Below are positions 50,845 to 59,366 of a stretch of 64,000 bases of DNA, one piece after another. The stretch comes from Methylobacterium oryzihabitans. GTDB lineage: Bacteria > Pseudomonadota > Alphaproteobacteria > Rhizobiales > Beijerinckiaceae. A program made the translations under genes and the position numbers. A model generated the notes under the pieces. The model did not search any database, was not told the origin of the DNA, and saw only the letters and a list, made by a program, of their open reading frames with translations. The stretch covers positions 1 to 64,000 of the forward strand of contig NZ_SACP01000023.1 in NCBI RefSeq assembly GCF_004004555.2, read 5' to 3'. Position 1 is the stretch's first letter, and every line of letters starts with the position of its first letter.

Positions 50845-52176
50845 TCAGCGCCCGTCCGTCCTGCCGCCCTTCAGCGACAGCCCGGCGCAAAGCAGGGCCG
50901 CGACGATCGGGCCGGCCGCGAGGGTGAGCAGCGCGGGCGTGAAGCTCTGCGTCGCGTCCTTGATCCAGCCGACGAGGTAGGGGCCGATGAAGCCGCTGAT
51001 CTGGGCGAAGCCGTTGATCATCGCGAGGCCGCCCGCCGCCGCGGCGCCGGTGAGGAACAGCGTCGGCAGGGCCCAGAACACGCCGAGCACGGCCCAGACC
51101 CCGAAGGCGGCGGCGCAGAGCAGCAGCAGGCCGGTCAGCGGGCTCGGCGCCAGCGCGCTCGCGGCCAGGAACACGCCGCCGATCAGCGCCGAGAGCGCGG
51201 TGTGCCACTGGCGCTCGCCGGTGCGGTCGGAGTTGCGCGCCACCACCACGAGGCCCACCGCCGCGCAGGCGAAGGGGACCGCCGTGACGAGGCCGGTCTG
51301 GAAGTCCGACAGCCCGCCGATGCTGCGCACGATCTGCGGCAGCCACAACACCACGCCGTAGATCGCGATGGCGTTGAACAGGTAGATCAGCGTCAGCAGC
51401 CACACCCGCGGATCGCGGAAGATCGTGCGGAACTCGTGCGAGCCGGTCCGGGCGATCTGGCGGTTCTCCCGATCCAGGGTGGCGATGAGCCACTCGCGCT
51501 CCTCGCGGTCGAGCCAGCGGCCGTCCTGCGGCCGGTCGACGAGGTAGAAGTAGGTGACCACCCCGAGGATCACTGCCGGCGCCGCCTCCAGGATGAACAG
51601 CCACTGCCACGCCGCGAGGCCGAACCAGGTCGGGTTGCTGGACAGGATCCAGCCCGAGAGCGGCGCCCCGATCACGCTGGACAGCACCGTCGCGGTCATG
51701 AAGCCGGCGGTCGCCTTGGCGCGGTCGCGGGCCGGGTACCAGTAGGTGAGGTAGAGCAGGATGCCGGGCACGAAGCCGGCCTCGGCCAGCCCGAGCAGGA
51801 AGCGCATGACGTAGAAGCTCGTCTCGCCCTGCACGAAGGCCATGCCGCCGGAGACGAGGCCCCAGCTCACCATGATGCGGGCGATCCAGCGCCGGGGGCC
51901 GACCCGGTGCATGATCATGTTGCTCGGGATCTCGAACGCGATGTAGCCGAGGAAGAAGATGCCGGCCCCGAGTCCGTAGACCGTGGCCGAGAAGCCGAGG
52001 TCCTTGTTCATGTGCAACGCCGCGAAGCCGACGTTCACCCGGTCGAGATAATTGATGATGAACAGGAGGAAGCAATAGAAGACGATGCGGGGCCTGAGCT
52101 TGGACAGGACGCGTCGGCGCAGGGCGTCGTCGTGCGACGCGTCGGCCGCGGGCGCGGCGGCGGCGAGGGAGGCCAT
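50845..52176 (-). CDS. MFS organic-anion/sugar-acid importer (ACS/phthalate-permease type)
   Basis: 443 aa, twelve helices. The anion:cation symporter signature is clear: FIINYLDRVNVGFAALHMNK, GAGIFFLGYIAFEIPSNMIM, RFLLGLAEAGFVPGILLYLT, YWYPARDRAKATAGFM. The central loop DRPQDGRWLDREEREWLIA is typical of this family, which takes up hexuronates, tartrate, phthalate and other organic acids. GGAAGGAAA stands before ATG 52176. It is the last gene of the IclR-controlled FAH-SDR-MFS operon and probably imports its substrate. Confidence 0.92.
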   Translation of the reverse strand: MASLAAAAPAADASHDDALRRRVLSKLRPRIVFYCFLLFIINYLDRVNVGFAALHMNKDLGFSATVYGLGAGIFFLGYIAFEIPSNMIMHRVGPRRWIARIMVSWGLVSGGMAFVQGETSFYVMRFLLGLAEAGFVPGILLYLTYWYPARDRAKATAGFMTATVLSSVIGAPLSGWILSSNPTWFGLAAWQWLFILEAAPAVILGVVTYFYLVDRPQDGRWLDREEREWLIATLDRENRQIARTGSHEFRTIFRDPRVWLLTLIYLFNAIAIYGVVLWLPQIVRSIGGLSDFQTGLVTAVPFACAAVGLVVVARNSDRTGERQWHTALSALIGGVFLAASALAPSPLTGLLLLCAAAFGVWAVLGVFWALPTLFLTGAAAAGGLAMINGFAQISGFIGPYLVGWIKDATQSFTPALLTLAAGPIVAALLCAGLSLKGGRTDGR

Positions 52177-52268
52177 GGTTTCCTTCCGGGGGGGAGGCGG
52201 GACGCCCGGTGGTGCCGGGTCTTGCCATTGGCCCCGCGCCACGGGCGCGAGGCTGACGCGGCCGCGAC

Positions 52269-53015
52269 TCAGTAGGTCGCGCGTCCGCCCGACACGTCGA
52301 ACACCGCGCCGGTCGAGAACGACGCCTCCTCGCTCGCCAGGAAGCAGATCAGCGAGGTCACCTCGTCGATCGTCCCGAAGCGGCCGATCGGGATCTTCGA
52401 CAGCATGAAGTCGATGTGCTGTTGCGTCATCTGGTCGAAGATCGCGGTGCGCACCGCCGCCGGGGTCACGCAATTGACCCTGATCTCGGACTTCGCCAGT
52501 TCCTTGCCGAGGGACTTGGTGAAGCCGATCACCCCGGCCTTCGAGGCCGAGTAGGCGGAGGCGTTGGGGTTGCCCTCCTTGCCGGCGATCGACGCGACGT
52601 TGACGATGCGGCCGTAGCCGCCGCTCTCCATCGCGGGGATCGCGGCCTGGTTGCAGTAGAACAGGCCGTTGAGGTTGACGTCGACCACCCGGCGCCACGC
52701 CTCGGCCGGGTAGTCCTTCACGGTGGTGTTGGGCCCGGTGATGCCGGCGCTGCACACCAGCACGTCGAGGCCGCCGAGCGCGGCGAGGCTGCCCTCCATC
52801 GCCCGCGCGACCGCAGCCGCGTCGGCGATGTCGACGGCCTGCCCGTCGCTCGCGCCGGTCGCGGCCTTCGCCGTGTCGAGCGCCTCGGCGCTGAGGTCCC
52901 AGATGCTGACCCGGGCGCCCTCGGCGACGAGCCGGGCGACGACCGCGAGGCCGATGCCGGAGGCGCCGCCGGTGACGACGGCCCGGCGGCCCTGGAAGCG
53001 GTTCGGAAACGCCAT
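52269..53015 (-). CDS. Short-chain dehydrogenase, candidate keto-deoxy sugar-acid dehydrogenase
   Basis: 248-aa classical SDR. AVVTGGASGIGLAVVARLVA is the nucleotide loop, with Asp in SIWDLS favouring NAD. CSAGITGPN, catalytic Ser in IVNVASIAGKEGNPNASAY, and the YSASKAGVIGFTKSLGKEL pair follow. The region RTAIFDQMTQQHIDFMLSKI and PIGRFGTIDEVTSLICFL is conserved in enzymes oxidising 2-keto-3-deoxy sugar acids. With the FAH-family hydrolase three bases away this suggests oxidation to a 2,4-diketo acid that the hydrolase then cleaves. The sugar cannot be read from sequence. Confidence 0.88.
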   Translation of the reverse strand: MAFPNRFQGRRAVVTGGASGIGLAVVARLVAEGARVSIWDLSAEALDTAKAATGASDGQAVDIADAAAVARAMEGSLAALGGLDVLVCSAGITGPNTTVKDYPAEAWRRVVDVNLNGLFYCNQAAIPAMESGGYGRIVNVASIAGKEGNPNASAYSASKAGVIGFTKSLGKELAKSEIRVNCVTPAAVRTAIFDQMTQQHIDFMLSKIPIGRFGTIDEVTSLICFLASEEASFSTGAVFDVSGGRATY

Positions 53016-53018
53016 GGC

Positions 53019-53879
53019 TCAGCCCTCCCCGCGCCGCCAGGACACCACGTCCTGGCGCTGCGACCCGAGCTTCTCGATGCCGAGCGTCATCACGTCGCCG
53101 GCCTTGAGGAACACCGGCTCGGGCTTGATGCCCATGCCGACGCCCGGGGGCGTGCCGGTGGTGACGACGTCGCCCGGCATCAGGGTCATGAAGCGGCTGA
53201 GATAGCTGACGATGTGGGCGCAGCCGAAGATCATCGTCCGGGTGTTCCCGGTCTGCATCCGCCTGCCGTTGAGGTCGAGCCACATGTCGAGGTTCTGCGG
53301 GTCGCCGACCTCGTCGGCGGTGACGAGCCAGGGGCCGATCGGGCCGAAGGTGTCGCAGCCCTTGCCCTTGTCCCAGGTGCCGCCGCGCTCGATCTGGTAC
53401 TCGCGCTCGGACACGTCGTTGACGAGGCAGTAGCCGGCCACATGGTCGAGCGCCTGCGCCTCCTCGACGTAAGCCGCGCGCTTGCCGATCACGATCCCGA
53501 GCTCGACCTCCCAGTCGCCCTTCACCGAATCCTTCGGCAGCATCACCGGGTCGTTCGGGCCGCTGAGCGAGGAGATCGCCTTGGTGAAGACCACCGGCTC
53601 CTTGGGGATCGGCAGGTTCGATTCGGCGGCGTGGTCGGCGTAGTTCAGCCCGATGGCGATGAACTTGCCGATGCCGGTGAGCGGTGTGCCGAGGCGAGGT
53701 TCGCCCTCGATAATCGGCAGGCTCTCGGGCGAGAGCGTCGCCAGCGCGGCGAGGCCGTCGGCTGACAGGCAGCGCGCGTCGATGTCGGGCACGTGCCCCG
53801 ACAGGTCGCGGATGCGGCCCTCGCCGTCGAGCAGGCCGGGCTTCTCGCGGCCCGCCGGGCCGTAGCGCAGGAGCTTCAT
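53019..53879 (-). CDS. Fumarylacetoacetate hydrolase-family protein, candidate 2,4-diketo-3-deoxy acid hydrolase
   Basis: 286 aa. The N-terminal part MKLLRYGPAGREKPGLLDGE is typical of the ureidoglycolate lyase-like/diketo-deoxy-acid hydrolase subgroup. The catalytic FAH fold has IGKFIAIGLNYADHAAESNL, the metal ligands in VKGDWEVELGIVIGKRA (Glu-x-Glu), GYCLVNDVSEREYQ, TFGPIGPWLVTADEVGDPQN and GDVVTTGTPPGVGMG. It would cleave a C-C bond to pyruvate plus an aldehyde or acid. It is the first gene of the operon, divergent from the IclR gene across a palindromic operator. Confidence 0.9.
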   Translation of the reverse strand: MKLLRYGPAGREKPGLLDGEGRIRDLSGHVPDIDARCLSADGLAALATLSPESLPIIEGEPRLGTPLTGIGKFIAIGLNYADHAAESNLPIPKEPVVFTKAISSLSGPNDPVMLPKDSVKGDWEVELGIVIGKRAAYVEEAQALDHVAGYCLVNDVSEREYQIERGGTWDKGKGCDTFGPIGPWLVTADEVGDPQNLDMWLDLNGRRMQTGNTRTMIFGCAHIVSYLSRFMTLMPGDVVTTGTPPGVGMGIKPEPVFLKAGDVMTLGIEKLGSQRQDVVSWRRGEG

Positions 53880-54011
53880 GGTCGGTGATCCCTCTGGTCG
53901 GCGTAGAGGCCGGTGGTCGCGGACGGGTCGGGCGGGGTCCCATGCCGGCCGCCGGGCTCCCGCCCGCGCTGCCGGCCTCGCGATCCTCCCGGCGGCCGTG
54001 CCGCTCTTGTC

Positions 54012-54032
54012 AAATCCCATATTTTGGGATTT
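54012..54032. promoter_or_regulatory. Candidate IclR operator between FAH and iclR genes
   Basis: AAATCCCA-TATTT-TGGGATTT is a perfect 8-bp inverted repeat. A related half site (TTCATATCTGGGA) follows at 54037-54049. AT-rich in a GC-rich region and centred between divergent starts. Confidence 0.65.
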
Positions 54033-54071
54033 AGTTTTCATATCTGGGACGGTAGGCGGGCGGAGGGGACA

Positions 54072-54884
54072 GTGTCAACGGCGAAAGCGGAGCCGGATGC
54101 TCTCAAGGCGGCGGCACGGCCGGCGCCCGGCGCGGCCGCGGGCAGCCAGACGCTGCTGCGCGGCCTCGACATCCTCGACGCGGTGGCCGCGGGCGCGACC
54201 GACCTCGCGGCGCTGTCGGCGGCGCTCGGCACGACGCGCAGCACCACGCACCGGCTCGCCGCCGCCCTGGTCGAGCGGCGCTACCTCACCTTCGTGCCGC
54301 GGGAGGGCTACGGGCTCGGCCCCAAGCTGCTCGAACTCGGCTTCCGGGCCCAGGCCGCGATGGCGGTGCCGCAGGTGGCGCGGCCGCATCTGGAGCGCCT
54401 GTCGGCGACCTGCGAGGACACGATCCATCTCGGCATCCTCGACGGCGAGTGGGCGCTCTACCTCGACAAGATTCCGGGCCGGCGGCGGGTCGAGATCAGC
54501 TCGCGGGTCGGGGAGCGCCAGCCGGTCTGGTCGACCGGCCTCGGCAAGGCGCTGATCCTCGACCTCGACGAGGCGCGCTGGCGCGACTTCTACCAGGTCG
54601 GGCAGGCCCGCGGCGCGCGCCATGCCCGCGACCTCGACACCTGGCTCGCGCGCATGCGCGACTACGCGAGCCGCGGCGTCGCCTTCGACCACGAGGAGAA
54701 CGAGCCCGAGGTGCGCTGCGTGGCGGCGCCGATCCGCAAGGCCGGCGGCGCGATCGTGGCGGGCCTCAGCGTGTCGAGCACCGCGCAGTACATGGACGAG
54801 GCCCGGATGGAACGCCTCGTCGGCGAGGTCGTGGCGACCGCCCGGGCGATCAGCCGGGCGCTCGGCTGGTCCGGCGGCGGCTGA
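54072..54884 (+). CDS. IclR-family transcriptional regulator
   Basis: 270 aa. After an Ala-rich leader the winged HTH reads LLRGLDILDAVAAGATDLAA, LSAALGTTRSTTHRLAAALV, ERRYLTFVPREGYGLGPKLL. The effector domain has HLGILDGEWALYLDKIPG, QPVWSTGLGKALI, YASRGVAFDHEENEPEVRCV and AAPIRKAGGAIVAGLSVSST, the usual IclR pattern. GTG 54072 has GGAGGGG upstream. It probably represses the divergent FAH-SDR-MFS operon through the palindrome at 54012-54032. Confidence 0.93.
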   Translation: MSTAKAEPDALKAAARPAPGAAAGSQTLLRGLDILDAVAAGATDLAALSAALGTTRSTTHRLAAALVERRYLTFVPREGYGLGPKLLELGFRAQAAMAVPQVARPHLERLSATCEDTIHLGILDGEWALYLDKIPGRRRVEISSRVGERQPVWSTGLGKALILDLDEARWRDFYQVGQARGARHARDLDTWLARMRDYASRGVAFDHEENEPEVRCVAAPIRKAGGAIVAGLSVSSTAQYMDEARMERLVGEVVATARAISRALGWSGGG

Positions 54885-55053
54885 GCGGGATCGTGGTCCC
54901 GGCGCGAGGGCGCCGTCGGGGTGCTTCCGCTTCGTGAGCGGATCGTAATGATCCGGACAGGCAACCTGCAGATCGCGGGTGTATTATCACCTTGTAGCCG
55001 ATGCATTGATCCGGCTGAACACCAAGACAATGATTTCAAGAGGAGGCATGGTC

Positions 55054-55875
55054 ATGTCCTACCGGAAATCCCTCGCTGCCGCGCTCGTCGCCACCACGGT
55101 GGTCGGCGGCGCCGCCTACGCCGCCGAGCAGACGGCCAAGCCGGTGGCGATGCAGGAGACGACGGCCCGGACGGCGATCGACCGCGACGTCGGCAAGCTC
55201 TCGAAGGACGGAGCCCAGGCGTTCCGCGACATGCAGCTCACCCGGGTCGCCATCTTCAACGCCGATCCCGCCCAGGCCAAGAGCCTGATCGGCCAGGCGC
55301 AGGCCGCCCTGGCGAAGGCCAGGACCGACGACGCCGTGTTCACCCGGGACGAGGCCGGCCTCAGGACGCCGGCGGACCTCGCGGCGACCAAGGCGGCGGG
55401 CGCCTCGGCCGACAAGGCATCGGCGGACAAGGCCCGGCCGGCCGGCAAGGAGGCCGCCTCGAAGGGGCCGGTCGCCTGGATGCCGGTCGATGCGCAGCTC
55501 ACGCTCGGCGAGGACTTCCTGGCCACGCCCGCGAAGGCCTCGGCCGTCACCGAGGCGAACAAGAGCCTCGCCAAGGGCGACCAGACCGGTGCCATCGAGA
55601 CGCTGAAGCTCGCCCATATCGACGTGAACTTCGTCATGGCGGTCCTGCCCCTCGACAAGACCGCGGCCGACGTGAATCAGGCCGCATCCCTCATCGATCA
55701 AGGCAAGTACTACGAGGCCAACGCGACGCTGAAATCCGCCGAGGACGGGATGCGCTTCGACGTCGTCGATGCGGTGGGCCTGCCCCGGAAGGCCGCTGCA
55801 CCCGCCGCCGCCAAGCCCACCGCCGCCAAGCCCGCCGCCCAGCCGGCTACCCCGGACGCCCAGCCGGCGAAGTGA
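55054..55875 (+). CDS. YfdX-family periplasmic protein
   Basis: 273 aa. The Sec signal peptide SYRKSLAAALVATTVVGGAA is cleaved at AYA-AEQ. The mature part is mostly helical with two Ala/Lys-rich low-complexity stretches (around residue 130 and at the C-terminus). GKLSKDGAQAFRDMQLTRVA, IFNADPAQAKSLIGQAQAAL and DQGKYYEANATLKSAEDGM fit the YfdX family. Family function is poorly defined, with links to envelope and acid or antibiotic stress in enterics. The start is ATG 55054, seven bases after AGGAGG; ATG 55048 is too close to it. The stop TGA belongs to repeat family A. Confidence 0.85.
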   Translation: MSYRKSLAAALVATTVVGGAAYAAEQTAKPVAMQETTARTAIDRDVGKLSKDGAQAFRDMQLTRVAIFNADPAQAKSLIGQAQAALAKARTDDAVFTRDEAGLRTPADLAATKAAGASADKASADKARPAGKEAASKGPVAWMPVDAQLTLGEDFLATPAKASAVTEANKSLAKGDQTGAIETLKLAHIDVNFVMAVLPLDKTAADVNQAASLIDQGKYYEANATLKSAEDGMRFDVVDAVGLPRKAAAPAAAKPTAAKPAAQPATPDAQPAK

Positions 55876-56002
55876 TACGATGTCCGGACGACTCGTTCCG
55901 GACATCGGATCGCCAGCCCGCGCGGCGCTTGAGCGAAGCCGAAATCCGCATCGCGAAGCGATCCCGGAGGAATCGCCGAGCGATCGATCGGAATTCGCAT
56001 GA
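55873..56002 (+). repeat. Family-A repeat, copy 5
   Basis: 130 bp from TGATACGATGTCCGGA to TTCGCATGA. The head stem pairs with TCCGGACATCGGATC (one mismatch) around CGACTCGT. The body is shared (AGCCCGCGCGGCG, GAGCGAAGCCGAAATCC, GCATCGCGAAGCGAT, ATCGCCGAGCGATCGATCGG). Its first TGA is the stop codon of the YfdX gene. Confidence 0.85.
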
Positions 56003-56125
56003 GAAACCGGAAGCGGCGATGACCGTGCCGGGACGCCCAGGATCCCGGGTGTGGGACCAGGGCCTCGCCGCGCAAGCTCCGCCACGGCTTTCGACCGTTG
56101 GCGGAAATTCGAGAGCAGAACCAAA

Positions 56126-56142
56126 GGTCGTTTCCAACGACC
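56126..56142 (-). terminator. Hairpin downstream of the BKACE gene
   Basis: GGTCGTT-TCC-AACGACC, 8 bp beyond the minus-strand stop. On the minus strand it is followed by TTTGGTTCT, a weak T-rich tail. Confidence 0.45.
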
Positions 56143-56149
56143 GTTGGTC

Positions 56150-56983
56150 TCACGCCGCCGGCGCGAGATGCAGCAGCCGGCGCGCCTCCTCGGGCGTCGC
56201 GACGCGGCGGCCGGCCCTGGCGACCGCCTCGGCGGCGAGCGAGACCAACTCGGCGTTGCTCGCCGCCAGCCGGTCCCTGGTCACCCGGATGTTGTCCTCG
56301 AGCCCGGTGCGGACCGCATCCGCCCCGCGGGCGAGCGCCCAGTCCATCACCCGGGCCTGCTCGCGGCCGATGCCCGCCGCGGTCCAGGTCGCCTCGGGCA
56401 GGACCCGGCGCAATTCGCCGAGCAGGATGTCGAGCAAGCGCTCGTCGGCCGGCATCGCGTTCTTGACGCCCATCACGAACTGCACGTGCGGACGCGCATC
56501 CATCAGGCCGCCCTCGACCAGGGCCCTGGCGCCGTGCAGGTGCGAGAGGTCGAAGATCTCGATCTCGGGCCGGATGCCGTTGGCCTTCATCGTGCCGGCG
56601 AGGTCGGTCACCAGCGTGGTGTGGTTCTCGTACACGATGGTCGGGAAGTTGACCGATCCGGTCGAGAGCGACGCCATGTCGGGCCGGTGCACCAGCGACA
56701 GGCCCCGCGCGCTCGGGTCGCGGCCGCGCCCGCCGGTCGAGAACTGCACGATCATGCCGGGGCAGTGCTGGCGCACCCCCTCCTGCACCGCCGCGAACTT
56801 GTCCGGGTCCGAGGACGGCGATTCGTCGTCGTTGCGGACGTGGATGTGGACCAGGGTGGCGCCGGCCTCGTAGGCCTGATGGGTCGACTCGATCTGCTCG
56901 GCGACGGCGGTCGGGACCGCCGGGTTGTCCTTCTTGCGCGGCACCGAGCCGGTGATCGCGACGGCGACGACGACGGGATTCAT
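56150..56983 (-). CDS. BKACE-family beta-keto acid cleavage enzyme
   Basis: 277-aa TIM-barrel zinc enzyme that condenses a beta-keto acid with acetyl-CoA to give acetoacetate and a new CoA ester. Visible landmarks are VVVAVAITGSVPRKKDNPAV, the zinc pair in AGATLVHIHVRNDDESPSSD (His-x-His), VQFSTGGRG, EIFDLSHLHGARALVEGGL, VMGVKNAMPADERLLDILL and GADAVRTGLEDN. The family has many substrates, and the short form here cannot be assigned. AGGAGAG stands before the ATG. It follows pcaHG on the same strand but is separated by a strong terminator hairpin. Confidence 0.9.
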   Translation of the reverse strand: MNPVVVAVAITGSVPRKKDNPAVPTAVAEQIESTHQAYEAGATLVHIHVRNDDESPSSDPDKFAAVQEGVRQHCPGMIVQFSTGGRGRDPSARGLSLVHRPDMASLSTGSVNFPTIVYENHTTLVTDLAGTMKANGIRPEIEIFDLSHLHGARALVEGGLMDARPHVQFVMGVKNAMPADERLLDILLGELRRVLPEATWTAAGIGREQARVMDWALARGADAVRTGLEDNIRVTRDRLAASNAELVSLAAEAVARAGRRVATPEEARRLLHLAPAA

Positions 56984-57012
56984 GACACTCTCCTGAAGCT
57001 GGTGACGCCCGG

Positions 57013-57056
57013 CATCATTCGCCGAAATGGCTACCGTTTCGGCGGTGGAAATGATG
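57013..57056. other. Nested hairpin in the BKACE leader
   Basis: CATCATT / AATGATG encloses CGCCGAAA / TTTCGGCG with an inner loop TGGCTACCG. It lies 30-70 bases upstream of the BKACE start, within its probable leader. Confidence 0.4.
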
Positions 57057-57067
57057 CAGGAACAGAA

Positions 57068-57104
57068 ACCTGAGCAGAGTTGCCTCCTGCAACTCTGCTC
57101 AGGT
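57068..57104 (-). terminator. Strong hairpin directly after pcaG
   Basis: ACCTGAGCAGAGTTGC-CTCCT-GCAACTCTGCTCAGGT is a perfect 16-bp stem abutting the pcaG stop. On the minus strand it is followed by TTCTGTTCC. Probable terminator of pcaHG. Confidence 0.7.
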
Positions 57105-57739
57105 CAGGCGTCGAAGAACACGGTCTCGTCCTGGCCCTGGAGCCGGATGTCGAAGACGTAGACCACGCCGCCGCCGCGCTCCTCGCGCCGGGCGATCAGG
57201 GTCTTGCGGCGATTCGGCTGCTCGATGAGCCCGAGCACCGGGTCGGCCGCGTTGGCCTCGGCCTCGTCCGGGAAGTACAGCCGGGTCTGGAGGCCGATGT
57301 TGATGCCGCGGGCGGCGATCCAGAAGTTGACGTGCGGCGCCTGTGGGCGGTGGCCCTTGCGGCCCTCGACCGGGCCGGGCTTCACCGTCTCGAAGTGCCA
57401 CAGGCCGGTCTCGAAATCCGAGCCGGTGCGGCCCCAGCCGCGAAAGCCCTCGTCGAGGGGCTTGCCCTCCTGGCGGTCGGCCGGGTGGTTGTAGCGCCCG
57501 GCGGCGTTGGCCTGCCAGATCTCGACCAGCACGTCGCGCACCGGCGAATCGGCGCCGTCGAACACCCGGCCCTCAATGCGGATCCGCTCGCCCGTCGTGT
57601 CGGGGCCGGCGAGAACGTTGGAGAAGTTGGTCTCGAAGATGTCGAACCCGGCCTGATGCGGGATCAGACCGATATGGACGTAGGGACCCGCGGTCTGCGA
57701 CGGCGTTTCCTTCAGGCGGGGGGAGAGCGGCTGGACCAT
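57104..57739 (-). CDS. pcaG: Protocatechuate 3,4-dioxygenase alpha subunit
   Basis: 211 aa, non-iron-binding partner of PcaH. LKETPSQTAGPYVHIGLIPH is the intradiol-dioxygenase opening. The beta-sandwich core has RVFDGADSPVRDVLVEIWQA, NAAGRYNHPAD, GWGRTGSDFETGLWHFETVK, PGPVEGRKGHRPQAPHVNFW and ARGINIGLQTRLYFPDEAEA. With PcaH it opens protocatechuate to beta-carboxy-cis,cis-muconate. pcaG starts 9 bp after pcaH. The next pathway genes (pcaB, pcaC, pcaIJ) are not adjacent. Confidence 0.94.
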   Translation of the reverse strand: MVQPLSPRLKETPSQTAGPYVHIGLIPHQAGFDIFETNFSNVLAGPDTTGERIRIEGRVFDGADSPVRDVLVEIWQANAAGRYNHPADRQEGKPLDEGFRGWGRTGSDFETGLWHFETVKPGPVEGRKGHRPQAPHVNFWIAARGINIGLQTRLYFPDEAEANAADPVLGLIEQPNRRKTLIARREERGGGVVYVFDIRLQGQDETVFFDA

Positions 57740-57748
57740 GGCGTTTCC

Positions 57749-58477
57749 TCAATTGCCCTGGAGCTTGTTCTCGAACAGCGTCTGCTGGCGCCCGCGCAGC
57801 ACGATGTCGAACTGGTAGGCGAGCATGTCGAGGGGCAGGGCCGCCGACAGGTCGAGGGGCGCGATCAGGCGCACGGCCGCCGCCGGGTCGGGGATGCCGA
57901 GGATCATCGGATCGTGCCGGATCAGCGGGTCGCCCTCGAAGTACATCTGGGTGATGAGCCGCTGGGCGAAGCCGGAGCCGAACACCGAGAAGTGGATATG
58001 CGCCGGCCGCCAGGAATTGAGGAAGTTGCGCCAGGGATAGGCCCCGGGCTTGATCGTGCGGAAGTAGTAGTAGCCGTTCTCGTCGGTGATCGTCCGGCCG
58101 CAGCCGCCGAAATTCGGGTCGATCGGCGCGAGGTAGCGGTCGTTGCGGTGGCGGTAGCGCCCGCCGGCATTGGCCTGCCAGAACTCGACCAGGGTGTGCG
58201 GCACGCCGCGGCCGTTCTCGTCGCGGACATGGCCGTGGACGAGGATGCGCTCGCCGATCGGCTCGCCGTCGCGGGCGTAGTTGAGGATCAGGTCGTTGTC
58301 GAGCGGCCCGATCTCGGAACGGCCGAAGGTCGGCCCGGTCACCTCGGAGAGCGAGTTCTCGAGGGAGATCAGCGCGGCGCGGGGCGAGCGCAGCACGCTG
58401 GTCTTGTAGTCCGGCGTGAAGGCCGGGGGATGGATGCCCCGGTCGCGCTGCAGGAATTCCCGGTCGAGTCCGTTCAC
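57749..58477 (-). CDS. pcaH: Protocatechuate 3,4-dioxygenase beta subunit
   Basis: 242 aa, carries the Fe(III) site. The N-terminal part ends in TGPTFGRSEIGPLDNDLILN, then GEPIGERILVHGHVRDENGR and PHTLVEFWQANAGGRYRHRN. Iron ligands expected in this fold are the Tyr of AGGRYRH, the Tyr in NGYYYFRTIKPGAYPW, and both His in WRPAHIHFSVFG, all present. Forms the (alpha-beta) enzyme with PcaG, cytoplasmic. It is the first gene of the pair, 31 bp after an IclR-type regulator on the same strand, which likely controls it. Confidence 0.95.
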   Translation of the reverse strand: MNGLDREFLQRDRGIHPPAFTPDYKTSVLRSPRAALISLENSLSEVTGPTFGRSEIGPLDNDLILNYARDGEPIGERILVHGHVRDENGRGVPHTLVEFWQANAGGRYRHRNDRYLAPIDPNFGGCGRTITDENGYYYFRTIKPGAYPWRNFLNSWRPAHIHFSVFGSGFAQRLITQMYFEGDPLIRHDPMILGIPDPAAAVRLIAPLDLSAALPLDMLAYQFDIVLRGRQQTLFENKLQGN

Positions 58478-58508
58478 GGCGTTCCTCCTGTCGTTTCGGC
58501 GTGATGAT

Positions 58509-59327
58509 TCAGTGGTCGGCGGCCGCGCGGCGCGGGGTGCCGCCGAGGGCGCCGAGATACTCGCTGAGCGTGCTCACCGAGGAGAGCGTGCCGACGGCGG
58601 CGAGCAGCTCCGGCGCCAGGGCGTCGCGCTGGGCCTCGGTCAGGCGGGTGCTCGGCCCGGTGATGCTGAGGTTGCCGATCGCCCGGCCGGTGCCGGGGTG
58701 CAGGATGTTGGCGGCCATCGCCGCCGTCCCGTCGAGATGGGTCTCGTGCACCCAGGCGTAGCCGCGGTCGCGGGCGCTGCCCACCAGGGCGAGCAGGTCG
58801 GGAATCGTGCGCGGTGCGTTGCGGCCGCTGGTCTCCGGCCGGCTGAAGCCCTGGCGCAGCACCAGTTCCACGGCCTCCTCGTCGGGGAGGCTCGCGAGCC
58901 AGCAGATCCCGGTCGACGTGGTGGACAGGCGCGCCTCCGCCCCCATGTCGCCGTCGTAGCGCAGGCCCGAGCGCGCCCCTTGCGCCTTCGCCACCCAGAC
59001 GAGGCGCGGATAGTCGACCACGGCGAGCCGGACCAGTTCGCCGCTGAGCGCGGCGAGGTGGTTCATCACCGATTGCGAGACGTCGACGACGCCCGAGTTC
59101 GACAGGTGCTTCAGCCCGAGCGTCGCGAAGCGGGTGGTGAGCAGGTAGCGCCCGGTCTCCGGGTCCTGCGCGACGTAGCCGTAGGAGACGAGCTCGGCGA
59201 GCAGGCGGTGGGCGCCGCTCTTGGGGATGTCGAGGCTGTCGGCGATGGCCTGGAGCGGCAGTCCACGGGCATGCGCGGCGAGCAACTCGACCAGATCGAG
59301 CACGCGCTTGATCAATCCCCCCGCCAC
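58509..59327 (-). CDS. IclR-family regulator next to pcaHG
   Basis: 272 aa. The winged HTH reads LIKRVLDLVELLAAHARGLP, LQAIADSLDIPKSGAHRLLA, ELVSYGYVAQDPETGRYLLT. The effector domain has VDVSQSVMNHLAALSGELVR, LSTTSTGICWLASLPDEEAV, ARDRGYAWVHETHLDGTAAM and AANILHPGTGRAIGNLSITG. GTG 59327 is preferred because GGGAGG lies five bases upstream; GTG 59345 is also in frame. It is co-directional with pcaHG and divergent from the EamA transporter. The region 59367-59398 holds repeated half sites. Confidence 0.9.
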   Translation of the reverse strand: MAGGLIKRVLDLVELLAAHARGLPLQAIADSLDIPKSGAHRLLAELVSYGYVAQDPETGRYLLTTRFATLGLKHLSNSGVVDVSQSVMNHLAALSGELVRLAVVDYPRLVWVAKAQGARSGLRYDGDMGAEARLSTTSTGICWLASLPDEEAVELVLRQGFSRPETSGRNAPRTIPDLLALVGSARDRGYAWVHETHLDGTAAMAANILHPGTGRAIGNLSITGPSTRLTEAQRDALAPELLAAVGTLSSVSTLSEYLGALGGTPRRAAADH

Positions 59328-59366
59328 GACATCCTCCCGTGTCACCGCCTCGGCAGCGCATGAAAT

